From assembly GCA_930367205.1 (NCBI GenBank), contig OV884013.1:114967475-115031474 (forward strand): DNA of 64,000 bases, written 5' to 3'. This stretch comes from Acanthosoma haemorrhoidale (Eukaryota > Arthropoda > Insecta > Hemiptera > Acanthosomatidae). Below the pieces are notes generated by a model that searched no databases, was not told the DNA's origin, and worked only from the letters and a program-made list of their open reading frames with translations. Made by a program: the position numbers and the translations under genes. Below, in pieces: positions 1 through 11,232 of the stretch. The stretch's first letter is position 1. Each line of letters begins with the position of its first letter.

Positions 1-454
1 ATTTAAACCTGATAAAATAATCACCAATACCCTCCACTTCCAATCACTCATCCACTAACAAATCCTCACTCGTTTCCTGCAACCATACCCTCTCGTTACC
101 GTGGCATGGGAACTATTTTAAGTTATCATTAATAACACCCCGTATCAGTTCCACCCCATTTGGGATTATCCTGGTTAGGTCCACCTGCGCAGAGGCTGTT
201 GCCTCAGCTGCGCACCGACAGCTATTCGAAAAAAGAGCTAATTAGTAAGCGACTGAACAAACAGTCCGAGGGCAGTCCTCTGTAATGCAGTATAGGGGGG
301 GGGGCGCCCTACTGGGGGAGAAAAGAAAACAATACTTGATATACGATATAGGGCCCCTGTTTTTCTTTTAGTTTATCCTTAACTAAAGCACAAGAGAAAC
401 AATTTATAAAAAAACAAAAAAAACAAAAAAAAAAAACAGAAACATTGTCTACAT
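1..454. other. spacer, no gene seen
   Basis: No open frame with recognisable protein similarity. It contains a short G run near 295-304 and an A-rich run near 405-440. Nothing else is supported. Confidence 0.5.
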
Positions 455-550
455 TTAATAAGATTTTATGGTATGAATGAGAGCATTTATCTTAATTACT
501 TATTGCCTTATAAAAGGCAGATTGTAATTTTAGCACAATAAAGGAATTAA
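455..550 (+). mobile_element. NLTR-B 3' tail fragment
   Basis: This short piece matches the terminal part of the NLTR-B 3' UTR seen at 43160-43253 (+) and 5383-5460 (-): a GTATGAATGA stretch, then TTACTTATTGCC, then CAGATTGTAATTTTAGCA followed by an AATAAAG-like end. It is a heavily 5'-truncated non-LTR retrotransposon insertion with no coding part. Confidence 0.6.
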
Positions 551-1878
551 ACTATAATAAGATTTAATCGCATAAAAAAAAAATCATATGAGTTAATTAA
601 CAGAAAACTAATGAATTATTGGTCGGGTGATATGACAACTGAGCTGCCCAATCACAATTGAAAACCTCTATTGCAAATTAGCATACAATTATTTTTATTA
701 CGAAAAAAGCCATTTTCGCCGACCGTTGCTAATTTTACCTTTTATATTTGAGTAATACACGAATCATTTACTATTTAATGTTTTTTAACAGGTCAAAATA
801 TTTAATTATATATATATTAAAACTGGTAAAAAATATTTTTTTAAATATTTTGTTGAGACTAGCTTGATAAGATCCGAGAAGAAAAAAGTTCGTTTAAAAT
901 TATATTTTTTTTTAACATAGTTTTCTGTCATTTGTATGCGTGTTAAATAAGGCTGTCATGCATAATAAACATAATTATGTCGGATACCAATAAGTGAGCA
1001 CAGCTTAATAAAAAAACCTGGAATTTCTGAAAGTAAAGGGAGTAAAAACAAAATTTTATTTTTTTTTATGATATTGATTTTTTATAGATATATGTAATAA
1101 TAGATATGATTTTTTATAAGATTAACAAACATTCTTAATTATGGAAAATATTTTCTTGAAAAATATGCGTTACCCATGACTGTCTAAATTTGCAGATCAT
1201 AATTCCATAAAAAAAACAAAAAAAACTGAATACAATAATAAATAATTCTTGAGCGTTGTAAAACCATCGCAAATATTTCAAAGACATTTTTGACTAAAGT
1301 TATTATAAATAATGAAGAGATTCTTAGATATAACATTTATCTTTACATAAATATCAACAATAAATAAATACGTTAAAAATAATCTATTTACATTACATAT
1401 ATAAATATATAATATTTGTTTAGTAAATATATTTGTATAAATACACTGATACCAATATAAAGCAGTTGAACAATCATAAACAAAATTTGGGTTAGCTCTT
1501 ATTATTTTTTTAACATAATCAAATAAAAGTTAAAGGCTAGTAAATTTTTAATGTTTTAATACAATTAATATCTTACAGAGTTTCTGCCCTTAGAGTAAAA
1601 GTAGTGACTTACAAACAAATGAGCTTATTAATCCTATGTTTACAAATAAATACTTATTCTATTAAGGTGCTAGTTTCCGTTTTAATTTATACATTGTAAA
1701 AATAATCTCAATTATCTAAACTAACACAGGAGTTGACTAGAGACTATGAAGCATCCGGCATTATGGAGGCAAGAGATGGGACAAACTTATTCGACTAACT
1801 GGAAAAAAACCTGACTAGCTGGAGGCTGAGTTGGTGATAGCGATTAGCCGAACAAATTTCCTCGCGCCTTAACATCAT
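551..1878. other. AT-rich spacer
   Basis: Very AT-rich, with many homopolymer A and T runs and no open frame of interest. No repeat shared with the rest of the window was recognised. Confidence 0.5.
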
Positions 1879-2204
1879 AAGCTGATTAACAAGTGACTAA
1901 CGCTGTAATTCATGGAGTCTGATTGGCCGAGTTATTCAAGCTGATTGACAAGTGACTAACGCTGTAATTCATGGAGTCTGATTGGCCGAGTTATTCAAGC
2001 TGATTGACAAGTGACTAACGCTGTAATTCATGGAGTCTGATTGGCCGAGTTATTCAAGCTGATTGACAAGTGACTAACGCTGTAATTCATGGAGTCTGAT
2101 TGGCCGAGTTATTCAAGCTGATTGACAAGTGACTAACTCTGTAATTCATGGAGTCTGATTGGCCGAGTTATTCAAGCTGATTAACAGATGATTAACGGTT
2201 AGTC
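1879..2204. repeat. 59-bp minisatellite, 5 full units plus a partial
   Basis: A 59-bp unit starting AAGCTGATT and ending GAGTTATTC begins at 1879, 1938, 1997, 2056 and 2115, with a diverging sixth start at 2174. Units 2-4 appear identical; unit 1 has TTAAC for TTGAC and unit 5 has a single change (AACTCT for AACGCT). There are no spacers between units, so this is a plain tandem array. It lies about 400 bp beyond the stop of the 5-phosphatase gene. Confidence 0.95.
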
Positions 2205-2596
2205 AAGGCAATTGTGAACAACTGATTTGAAATAAGCTATGTCTAATGATTAACGTATAGTCGTGCATAACTCAACGAGATTAACATTAACTCATTAATA
2301 ACATCATGATCAGTTGCTTATGCTGTAATAATTTAGTCGTGGACTTGACAGATTAGAAATTTTGCCCATCGCTGAGAATAATATGCGAACGGTGCTCGCG
2401 AGAGTACTATGTTTAATGCGTTTGCCAGAACTCTAAAAGACCACTACTCCGAAAGCAAGAAAGCCCATTGATGCACTTCATGTCTTCTTTGAAAAGTTGA
2501 CAAAGAGGTGGTCATTTCAAATTGAGACTTGCGTAGTACAGGATATATGACTGTTGTTATGAATTAGAGTGAATCCAGTTGGCATTTGGTCCATGA
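2205..2596. other. 3' flank of the 5-phosphatase gene
   Basis: No gene seen. The segment lies just downstream (minus-strand sense) of the phosphatase stop codon and may hold its 3' UTR or another intron; no clear polyadenylation signal could be assigned. Confidence 0.4.
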
Positions 2597-3247
2597 CTAC
2601 GTTGACACGGAAATGAGGAAAACCGCCTCGACAGGCTTGTGATCGCTGGCGGTCATGTTGTGAATTACGTCGTAGAGGACTGGTACTATCTCCCTCCCTG
2701 CAGCTGCCCGGTACAGCACCCTGTCCGTCCAGGCAGGGCGGCGCTGGAGGTCCCAGGTGTCCGTACCCACGATGTACCTGTAGGTCGGCTTGAAGGCGAT
2801 CGGCATCTCTTCGTAGCCCTTGAAGGCCCTCCCGATGGAGCGGACTTGCGTCAGCTGGTCCTTGGCCAGCAGCTCCTCCAGCATCCCCTTCTGCGCCATG
2901 TGCTGTATCCTGTTGGCCGTCAAGTTGTTGTCGTATAGCCGGAAGTTAAAGTCGCCCAGCCAGAAGGTGTAGTCCTCCTGGGCGCAAGAGCGGCCTCTCC
3001 TCTTCTCGACGATGTGGAAGTCTTCCACCCTCCGCTCGAGGGCGCCGTCCTTGGGCGGGAGGTGAGCGGCCACGAAGGTCAGAGGGCTGCCGTACAGGAG
3101 AATGGTGAGGGCCACTCCACCCTTGTTGCCATACAGGCCCTGGAAGCCTGTCCTCACCCTTGCGTGGTCCACCACGGACACCTTCGCGTTGTGACGGTCT
3201 TGCACGTAGACGTTTAGCACTATTCCAACCATTGCCACGTTCCTAAC
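2597..3247 (-). CDS. Inositol polyphosphate 5-phosphatase, 3' coding exon
   Basis: This exon encodes the larger part of an inositol-polyphosphate 5-phosphatase catalytic domain (IPPc), which removes the 5-phosphate from phosphoinositides or inositol phosphates at membranes. Family motifs in order: YGNKGGVAL, HLPPKDG, WLGDFNFRL (the WxGDxNxR motif), the PTYRYIVGTD region, RRPAWTDRVLY and SDHKPVEAVF, with the expected catalytic Asp, Asn and His. The 3' splice site is TTTTGTTTTCAG before GTTAGGAACG, so the exon starts at 3247. It reads in phase 0 from the exon at 4068-4275. The frame ends at a TAG shortly after SDHKPV; J/K-type relatives carry a C-terminal SKICH domain, absent here, so the 3' end may instead splice onward before this stop. 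GC content is far above its surroundings, as expected of a constrained exon. The PPxDL start of the domain in the preceding exon favours an INPP5J/K-type paralogue; the exact orthologue is uncertain. Confidence 0.9.
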   Translation of the reverse strand, partial: VRNVAMVGIVLNVYVQDRHNAKVSVVDHARVRTGFQGLYGNKGGVALTILLYGSPLTFVAAHLPPKDGALERRVEDFHIVEKRRGRSCAQEDYTFWLGDFNFRLYDNNLTANRIQHMAQKGMLEELLAKDQLTQVRSIGRAFKGYEEMPIAFKPTYRYIVGTDTWDLQRRPAWTDRVLYRAAAGREIVPVLYDVIHNMTASDHKPVEAVFLISVST

Positions 3248-4067
3248 CTGAAAACAAAAGCATATTTTATTTAGATTTTGCAACTCCAAAAGTGTCTTAT
3301 TTTATCTTTTAGCCTATGAAAATGGAGACCTCAATCGTCATCATCGGCGTCCTGAAAAACTGAGCATTGGGCACACCAAGCCGGCATATAGTTGAATTGA
3401 GTAACACCTCACTCACAGTTCAACATTTGTTAACATGCCTAAAATACATAAAGGAACGTAGTAAAATAAGGACATCAACTATTTTAATCGAACAAGCCAA
3501 TCTATGAATATCTTTCTACCAAGCAATGAACCTAAATGAATCAAGATTATCAATGATTTATAAACCTTGGCTGTTATAGTTAAATATAAGCAAATAAATA
3601 AAAAGTGTTGCAATAAAAAAGGGATCCAAGAATTAGGAAGAAGAGTAGTGGTATACCTCACACATGCCATGGTATACAATACCCTACAGTTCATAAAAGA
3701 AGATCCATACTTTCCGACCTTTATACTTCTCACTAAAGAACTGCAACATTCGACCGTTCCTTTCTTCGCTCCCTCCACCACTCTTGAAATCTCTCCAGTC
3801 GAGACCGACATGCCTCATCCTTACATACCTTCAAAACCCTCCTATTTCAACGCATTCTCACTATTCAGTCACTTGCTTACTTGGGGAATAATTTATCACT
3901 ATTATCGTTCCATGTCCTTATATATTTTTCTTCTAGTTCAATATGTTTCTCATTTTCATTCATTATCTTATTTGCTTAAATACCGCTGCTCTCTTAGCAA
4001 ATAGACTTCATAGACCCAATACCTACATGTTTTTAAGAAAAATACACATTTACAATTGCAGTAGTAC
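3248..4067 (-). other. Intron of the 5-phosphatase gene
   Basis: AT-rich intron between the two phosphatase exons. On the minus strand it starts GTACTACTGC after an AAG codon and ends TTTTGTTTTCAG. The open frames inside it have no similarity to known proteins. Confidence 0.85.
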
Positions 4068-4275
4068 CTTAGTATATCCCTTCTGTTCCACTAGCTCGTC
4101 CAACGCCTTGGTCCACTTGTCCACCAGGATGGTGTTGAGGATGGCCTCGTGAGGGGAGATGGCGACTTCTTGCAGACCGACAGCTATCACATCCGGCGTT
4201 CTGTCCAGGGCGAGCAGGGGACTCAAGTCTGACGGCGGTGACTTGTGGTTCACATTCCAAGTAGTAACCTGAACC
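4068..4275 (-). CDS. Inositol polyphosphate 5-phosphatase, N-terminal catalytic exon
   Basis: Encodes the first strand of the IPPc fold: VQVTTWNVNHKSPPSDLSPL, then DVIAVGLQEV, where the Glu is the conserved metal-ligand position of the endonuclease/exonuclease/phosphatase fold, and on to KGYTK. The 3' splice site is TTTTGCAG before GGTTCAGGTT (exon start 4275) and the 5' splice site is AAG followed by GTACTA (exon end 4068). The first base completes a codon begun in an upstream exon that was not found within the next several kilobases. It joins in frame to the exon at 2597-3247. TWNV plus PPSDL resembles INPP5J and INPP5K more than OCRL or INPP5E. Confidence 0.9.
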
Positions 4276-4522
4276 CTGCAAAATTAACAAGTCCCGGTAA
4301 CTAGCTGTTTAGTCAAATTTATTTGCGTTATAGATATTACTAATAAATATTACTCAAATAAAAATATATCGGTACTAATAAACATACATCTAAATTGATT
4401 AGACTATATAAAACTTATATATTAGACAGACCAAACAAGCTCTCGGTGACTTAAATTAAGGGGTTACATTGTTTCTCTCGCGTACAATTTACGAGACACT
4501 TTTGACAAAGAGAATTCATATG

Positions 4523-4600
4523 TGGAAGTTAGTAGGAGCTCGGTCGGATGAGCACTCACTGTATGTCAGGGAAGTCCCGTGTTTGAATCCCAACCAGTAT
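4523..4600 (+). repeat. tRNA-like SINE head
   Basis: A GGAGCTCGGTCGG stretch resembling a Pol III A box is followed after about 40 bases by GTTTGAATCCC, a good B box. No tRNA acceptor stem is evident, and AT-rich sequence follows directly. This fits a tRNA-derived SINE head or decayed tRNA pseudogene rather than a working tRNA. Confidence 0.45.
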
Positions 4601-5382
4601 GGATTCTTCGGTTAGTAAATATAAATAGTGATTTCAATTTTTTTCTATTTAGACACATAAAAAAAATTTCAGGCTTTTGAAATGGAGATTATAACTAAAA
4701 GTTAAATAAAGCCATCCCTACAATACTCCTTGGAGATTGAAGCGGAAATGATTCCATGATCTTTTGTAATGTCAATGGGATTCTGCACTCGTGAGTTTTC
4801 TCCTCTAGTACCGGGAGCGTCTGCGGTTCTCGCGATCACCTCCTCCATAGGCGAAAAGGTAACTAGCTATTCTGCAGACGAACTAGGGAGACACCTTGGT
4901 TATGAATATTTGTCTATATTTTATGTACGTATATTGTAAAAATGGTTACAATTGTCAATCGCATCCCAACGAAATTAATTACCAGCACTGACAGCTTATT
5001 GATATGTAACCCTCAGGTACATGTGAGGAAGCTCTATCACCAAACGGTTTTAAGGATTCGTTGATTTGTTCAACAATAGAGCCCTTCGGTGAACAGGAAA
5101 AACAGAAGCAAGTCAATTCCTGAATTTAACCCCTCAAATGAATGTATGAAACACTGAACCCATAATGACATAAATACATAAAGCAATAATTTATAAAATG
5201 CTTATCAGACCTCTATTAACTCATGCATCGCCATCCTGTAATATGACCTGTACAAGTAAATAACTTAAACTGCTGAGAATACAGAATACATTTCTAAGAA
5301 TAATAACAAATTCACTTAGGCCTACTACCATCTCCATGACTACATGATACCACTGTCATTGACTTTGTTCATATATTGAAAT
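4601..5382. other. spacer, no gene seen
   Basis: No convincing open frame or shared repeat was recognised. The 5160-5340 stretch looks like decayed retroelement sequence but could not be assigned. Confidence 0.4.
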
Positions 5383-5790
5383 TTCTTTATTATGATAAAA
5401 TTACAATCTGCCTTATTAGGCAATAAGTAATTGAGATAAATGTTCTCATTCATACAGTATTTACAAACAGCCCAGAGCCCTCCCAAATCCACATGGTTGT
5501 CCCCTCCCTCGCATGCGACAGAGGAAGCGGGGTCTTGGGAAGTCCCCCACGCTCCTCCGTCAGCCGTGTCACCGTATACGAGCCAGCGGAGGCTGACAAA
5601 GAGCGCGAGAGTCACATACGCTCAGGACATGATTGGAGAAACTGGCCACTGCCAGGACTACCACTGTCACGTATTTATACCAGACCACGAGGCCACTGCC
5701 GTTTCAGTCTCCGAGGAGGATTATAGGGATGAGTGGTGCAGTTCAATGACTGTGCTAGGGATTAGGGTGGTTGGATATGACTTTATGTAT
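5383..5790 (-). mobile_element. NLTR-B 3' UTR fragment
   Basis: Minus-strand 3' part of the NLTR-B family: a GACTGTCATTGAACTGC-like stretch, the GTGGCCTCGTGGTCTG region, GTCCTGAGCGTATGTG, GGGGACTTCCCAAGACCC, and the terminal GCAGATTGTAATTTTATCAT followed by AATAAAG. The same order occurs at 42898-43253 (+) and 58319-58690 (-). The forward-strand open frames across it (for example 5440-5844) are shadows of this repeat. Confidence 0.75.
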
Positions 5791-7082
5791 AACACAGTAA
5801 AAGAAAGCCCTCAAAGGTTTTTCAAAAAGTATGAGTATTATTAATTAATCAATTAATTTTTTGGTAATATTTACAAATGCTGTACCAAAATTCTGCTTAA
5901 CTCGGCAGATCTCTCATTCACACATGTATGTCGGGAATTACTGCATTAACACAGAGTTAGGAAGATGTTATCAATAATTGAAGTGAATCTAACCAATTAA
6001 TTATGATCTTGAGAGTTGCGATGTATAACCCAACGGTAGTCTTATCGGAGTTCATATTTAAATTAGTAGATAACATAGCGAATATCGTTTTCTGATTGTG
6101 ATTTATGTATGTAAACAGCCAGTGGTTATCATTATAAAATAAAATGATAACAGCTTTACAATATGAAGTTCGATTTTATCATCTGAAGATACAATCTTTA
6201 TCTCATTGTTCTGTTGAATGGAATTAGTTTGTTACTGCAGTTTGCAGTACGATAATTGTTTCCACATCATTTTGAAAATAATACAAAATTAGTATATATA
6301 TATATATATAGCTAATAAATGACCCATTTATTTGTCTAGACATTTTAATGCGAATTTCCGAAGGCTTCAGATTGAAATCGGTGGTAAAGAGTAAACGCGG
6401 GTACGTCAGTCTGTGCTGAAAACAATTGAAAATTTTTCCTTCTACAACGAATTCAAGCTCTTTCCCTTCAGAATTCAAGTGGAAAAGAATAAAAAAACAA
6501 AAAAAATCCGGGAATTTTCTTTTTTTGCTTATGTAGAAAACAAATTGTAATTTTAAAATCATTTTTGCAGCGACGCACATACAGACGAAATATTCTGTAT
6601 ATATGGATATGCCTCCGGATAGCGAATAAAACCACTAACGCAAATATAATAAAACGAAACATTTAAAATTTTGTTAGCACATTTAATTAGTTAATAAGAA
6701 ACATGGCAAGTAAGTAAATGGTTTCAAGTACAATTTTGTTTAACGCCTCTTGCGAACCATCGAGCAGGCAACAATAATAATTCATTAAAATGTTAATAAA
6801 ATTTCTGAAAATTTAGCATTATCATTTCACAAATTGTTTATAGGCTCCCTTATCAGTTGAATGATAAGATAAAGTAGGGTTTAATGAAGACCGTAACAAG
6901 AGGTCAAACCATGTACAATACTCACTTGTTTCTTATGAACAATTTTATCAAATGCTTATCATGTTTAATAACAATAGACTTTTCTGACCAAAAAACAAAT
7001 GAGCAAATAAATTGGTATTTTGGCTGTGTATTGGCTTTAGGATGTAGTTGAAATAATGGTCGTACCTCAATAACTGTATAAA
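5791..7082. other. AT-rich spacer with a short (TA)n
   Basis: No gene seen. A short (TA)n tract lies at about 6292-6311. The small open frames are AT-biased and lack similarity. Confidence 0.5.
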
Positions 7083-7985
7083 TTTCTATTTTTTTTTTTT
7101 TTTTCTTAGCTCTCAAACTTATAAAATAGGATGTGGGAAAATTATTTTGGGCTAATGAGTGCCTTTCACTAAGGGGAGTCCCCCATTTGAATGATGTATG
7201 AGAAGGATATAGGGTGGGGTATGCCTAAAGGAGGCGGGTGGAATCAGAAAGGTAGTGAGAGTCTACCGAGGGTAGTCAACCAGGTCAGGCCTGGCCAGCC
7301 CCGGCAGGGGCCTGAAATAAGTCGGCCTCTCGGCCGGAAGGTCGACCCTGCTTAAACAGGTAGATGGGGTCTTGTAGCTTCAGAGATCGGCCTCGATCTC
7401 TCGGCTGGGTGTAGATCTTCAGTCTCCGTCAGGGGGCTAGGGTTCGATCACGTCCATCTGTCTCCAGGCTTCGGCGGTCCAGCATTGCTTCCATCTGACG
7501 GGCATTGGTGGTGGTTGAAGGTCGGAGAATGGTGGGTTGTGGCTGAGTCGGAGTGAGTCGAAAAATTTGATGTGTCTTCTCTTGATGAAATCTTGAATGG
7601 TGAGCACTTCAAATTTTTTATGCATCTCGTCTGCCTTCATTCGGTCGAACGGGGTATGTTTGAGGGAGGTGCGGAGAACTCTGTTCTGAAATTGCTGGAG
7701 CGTTTTGAGAGTGTTAGGAGTCAGATACTTGAAGAGAGGGGTCCCATACATCAAAGCAGGTCTTAGGACGCTCTGGTATATCAGCAGCTTGAGGCGTACC
7801 GATAAAGCCGGGCTGTGAAGTAGGTGTCCGAGGCTGAAGAATTTCTTCCTAACACTCTTTAACTTCTTGCCGAGATGTGTTGTGAACGACAAGTGTCTAC
7901 CGAGGGTAATCCCAAGGTAGCATAGCTTGTTGCTTACATGGCACTCTTTGCCGTCTAAGATAAATAAATAAATTTCTAAACACAA
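7083..7985 (-). mobile_element. Jockey-like non-LTR retrotransposon, 5'-truncated relic (third family)
   Basis: The open frame at 7437-7985 encodes the C-terminal part of a Jockey-type reverse transcriptase: CYLGITLGRHLSFTTHLGKK, LKLLIYQSVLRPALMYG, LQQFQNRVLR and FIKRRHIKFFDSL. These align with the end of the RT at 28463-29644 but are well diverged. After the stop, a GC-rich 3' UTR runs to a T run at 7084-7105, the poly(A) tail on the minus strand. The NLTR-A 3' hairpin is absent, so this is a related but separate family. The 5' end is truncated near 7985. Confidence 0.8.
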
Positions 7986-8624
7986 GCCATTATTCTACTT
8001 TGCATATTATAATTTAAATATTGCGGGAAGAGGAAACAAGCTATGTTTTATTTTATATGTTACGTATATACGTAACGAATGTACAAGACCGTGTCGATCG
8101 ATTCTTGGCCCGATCCCGTTATACGCAATCTTATCTATTTGTGTTATTAATGTTTTTTAACTACCAATTATTACCAGCTTGTCTTGACTAACATCCATGG
8201 ACATAATGACATAGTAAAAAACACAACAGTGTGTAGGCTGGGAAATAGTCACTCTACAGGCAATCCCCAACTAAGTACAATATTATATTAAAATGGTATT
8301 GTGTTTAAAAGTATGCATGTTTGGAACGGTAGAAAAAATAGAAATTATATAATAACAAACATATTGCTATCATATACGTATATCATTGCACTTACGATAG
8401 GAACGGTGACGTTTTAGTTAATAGAGAATAATGTTCTGTAGACATTTAATATAGACATTTAAATATTGAATATGAAGACTGATTACTAATGTTGTAATTG
8501 CAAACTGTGGTGGTATTTAGGAAATTTATTTTTGGTGCATTTATCTACTTCCTCTATATGTAAGTTTTGGATGAGTCCTTTGTTTCCGGGGAATGTATAC
8601 AGTTTTAATAATTGCTTTGTTTGG
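7986..8624. other. spacer, no gene seen
   Basis: AT-rich sequence without recognisable genes or repeats. Confidence 0.45.
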
Positions 8625-9147
8625 TTAATTCTCAAACCGATGATATATAAATGTGTCCTCCAGGCAGCTCTGCTGTACGGTGCCCCACTATATACTCACT
8701 TGACTGACAACACAGGTAAAAGTATCAAGCGATTTCAGAACGGTATCATGAAAAAAGTGGTCAGAACTCTCTCGAGAGGTTAAAGAACACCGACCTGCGT
8801 TACTCTGTTGCAGCACCTAACAAACCCAGTGTTTAACATCGTGATCCCACCAACATTCCTGCATCGATGGCAACAGAGTGTTTTGAGTATGAGGGAAAAT
8901 TTGGTTATGATTTTGTTTCTTAGACGTAAAACTTACTTAGTTTTATGATTCATAAAGTGAGCCCCAACACTTTTAAACATGCTTAGACAATGAATGTATA
9001 ATGTACATTATGATGTTTTAACAATCGCGAATCGCAATGTAAAACTATTAAAAATTGTATAAAATGTAGCCAAGCTGCAGGACTATTGTAAATAGATTCA
9101 TTTATTTAGTCTATACTGATTTCTATAATGATGAGGGGAAAAAAATT
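8625..9147 (+). mobile_element. NLTR-A fragment: RT C-terminus plus 3' UTR
   Basis: Encodes LQAALLYGAPLYTHLTDNTG and KRFQNGIMKKVVR, matching the end of the NLTR-A RT at 28.2-28.6 kb, then a frameshift. The 3' UTR follows with the family hairpin at 8954-8974 in variant form (AAAGTG...CACTTT), and the copy ends near GAGGGGAAAAAAA at 9147. 5'-truncated and non-functional. Confidence 0.75.
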
Positions 9148-9631
9148 TAAGAATAGTTTTTGAATGTGCCGTATTTTGTATAACTCTCGCTGCAAAGCTC
9201 TCTTGTTTGCCATGAGGCTAATAATTTGGTTCTTCTAAGTCTTCTAAATTACCCCCCACCACCACCGTTTACCACATCTCAGCAGTTCCTCGACAATCGG
9301 CAGCGTAAGCACTAAATCCCACCTGTAACTCACCACGTGGATCGATATCCGCCGGATTGAGACAGGAGCTCCCCCACACTGACTGCTGGGGCCCCACCAT
9401 CGTACCAAGGCCAGGGGTGGCTAAACAGTTCGGTCATTATCCCATTCTCCTATCCTGTCATCTCCCAACTCTGCTACAGAGGAGGTCAGTGATATCCCAT
9501 CCTACAATAACGGCTCTACCGAAAAGACACCACACTTTGACTGCTTAGTAAATATCGTACAACTTCCTTCCGGCGTTTATAAACTGATACGTCGACATAT
9601 TTGGCTTACTTAGTTTATGTTTTAAAATAAC
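9148..9631. other. spacer, C-rich, no gene assigned
   Basis: A C-rich segment around 9250-9480. The 63-residue open frame at 9357-9548 has no recognisable similarity. Probably decayed repeat sequence. Confidence 0.35.
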
Positions 9632-10108
9632 GGTATGAAAGTGGTCAGAAATACTTCATTCGAGCAGCGGAGCAACAGTGAACTTCACGAGGTCTTTGAT
9701 CTGCCTACGGTGGATGAATTCGTTCAACGTAGACATATCAAATTCCTCGACTCACTACTTTTAGTTGACAAAGCCGGTGTTTAACGCGATAACCCCCCAC
9801 TCAGTTCCCCCATCGATGGCAAGAAGCAGTCATGGCAGGAACGCTTTAGTTTTAGGTTCTAGTTTTTGTGTTTAGTATGTAAGTTTCCGTTATACATTGT
9901 AAACCGAAGGTGAGCCTCATCACCTAGTCCTGTACACATTGCAGTGTAATTTTAACTTCAAATAGAAAATTGTTTTTGTAAATATTACCTCCTTCAAATA
10001 CATCTGCGCATGCAGCACGAGGAGAGCATTGTAAATATTGTTCATTGCATTTTGATCATAAATTGTAAAAATGTTGCTGAATAAAGGGGTTTTGAAATAA
10101 AAAAAATG
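9632..10108 (+). mobile_element. NLTR-A fragment: C-terminus plus 3' UTR
   Basis: Reads KVVRNTSFEQRSN, LPTVDEFVQRRHIKFLDSL on the plus strand, the same end-of-ORF peptide as at 60368-60613 (-). The 3' UTR holds the family hairpin at 9907-9924 (AGGTGAGCCTCATCACCT) and ends in AAAGGGGTTTTGAAATAAAAAAAA near 10108. Heavily 5'-truncated. Confidence 0.75.
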
Positions 10109-10599
10109 TCTTTCCCTAAGTAAATTTAACAATTAACCGTCTACAATTAAAGAACATACAACATTAAAAACTTAACAACCAGCTGTCGATAATGTCATAG
10201 CTTACAGTAGTGGCTATTGATACAGTGGGTAATATGTATAGACAGGTATCGTTACGGGTGGTTTTGTCTTTTAGATATGTTCATAATGTCAATTATAATC
10301 ATGTGTAGTCTTGGCAATGTTATACTTGTTTGCTTTGTTCGCCGTGACCACACTGCCCACCTTTGTAAAGGGTTTTGAAACATTTGAGAAATAACGGACA
10401 CAGTCCAGGTTAACTTTTGAAGATATAAAGTTTGGGTCAAAGGTAAAGAGTTATTTCTCCAATGTTAAATCTGCAACAAAAATAAGAATAAGTTCCTTAA
10501 CAGCTAACAAAATGTGTTGAGATTAGTTTGATATTTTTTTTTAATTATTGGGATTCTATAGCTTCACGATAGTTCGGAATGGCCTTACATTTAATTTTT
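10109..10599. other. spacer, no gene seen
   Basis: AT-rich; the minus-strand 62-residue open frame at 10252-10440 has no recognisable similarity. Confidence 0.4.
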
Positions 10600-10780
10600 T
10601 TTTTTTTCAAAACCCCTTTTATCAACATTTTTTTTACAAAAATATGAACACATGACCGACAATTCATGAACAAATTAACAGAATAATAACTCCTCTTGCT
10701 GCATACTTAGATGAATTTGAAGGAGGGTAGATTTACAAATACAATTGTCTTTTTACAGTGAAAATACAGCTACTTGGAGT
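10600..10780 (-). mobile_element. NLTR-A 3' UTR terminal fragment
   Basis: T run then CAAAACCCCTTTTATCAAC, and further in ACTCCTCTTGCTGC and GAATTTGAAGGAGGGTAGA. The same layout occurs at 43905-44060 and 60135-60250, so this is the 3' end of a minus-strand NLTR-A copy truncated just before the hairpin. Confidence 0.65.
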
Positions 10781-10784
10781 GCGA

Positions 10785-11010
10785 AAATGCGATTCCGGAG
10801 TTATCACGACAAGTTTGAAGCAGGTAGAACTTATCAGAATGTTCATGAAGATATCCATGGTATTTCGAAGCGATTTAAGTTTGAAAGTTATTTGCCAGTA
10901 TTAGTATTCGATATCAATGAAGATGACCAGGTGGGAGAAAATTGATTATTGTGACTGGTATTTGGCGAAATGTGAATAAGACTAGGAGTTTCCACGATTA
11001 ATTTGGAGCA
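10785..11010 (+). pseudogene. Tc1/mariner-type transposase relic
   Basis: A decayed frame reads FDINEDDQVGE then IDYCDWYLAK. It matches the segment at 61370-61500 that reads LNEDDPDGRIEPCEWTLAK. This pattern (xEDDPxRRxExCEW) is the linker between the helix-turn-helix and catalytic regions in one group of arthropod mariner-like transposases. Frames are broken, the rest of the gene is missing, and no terminal repeats were found. Confidence 0.45.
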
Positions 11011-11164
11011 ATGACTACATTTAAATAAAATAATTCAATTAACAAACATATTTGGACCTTTACATCTGGATTCTGCCCTTATTTCTCAACACCGGTAAAT
11101 GTGCGACAAACATAAAATTCTGCCGTTCACCAGCTAATAAAGTGGGCTAACATTTTGCTGTGCG

Positions 11165-11232
11165 ACGAGGAGGTCAAGTATGACAAGCAAACAGTTCATA
11201 GAAGAGGTCAAGTATGGCAAGCAAACATAGAA
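11165..11232. repeat. 34-bp tandem duplication
   Basis: GAGGTCAAGTATGACAAGCA and GAGGTCAAGTATGGCAAGCA occur head to tail with a period of 34 bp. It is a short duplication inside otherwise unassigned sequence (11011-11693). Confidence 0.7.

Noticed and set aside
1879..2204. CRISPR-like array
   Set aside because: The units are contiguous tandem copies with no unique spacers, in eukaryotic DNA with introns and transposons.
4523..4600. Functional tRNA gene
   Set aside because: A- and B-box-like stretches exist, but acceptor and anticodon stems cannot be paired; a SINE head is more likely.
5440..5844. 134-residue plus-strand open frame (also the equivalent at 58356-58619)
   Set aside because: Both lie antisense to NLTR-B 3' UTR copies and recur only because the repeat does.
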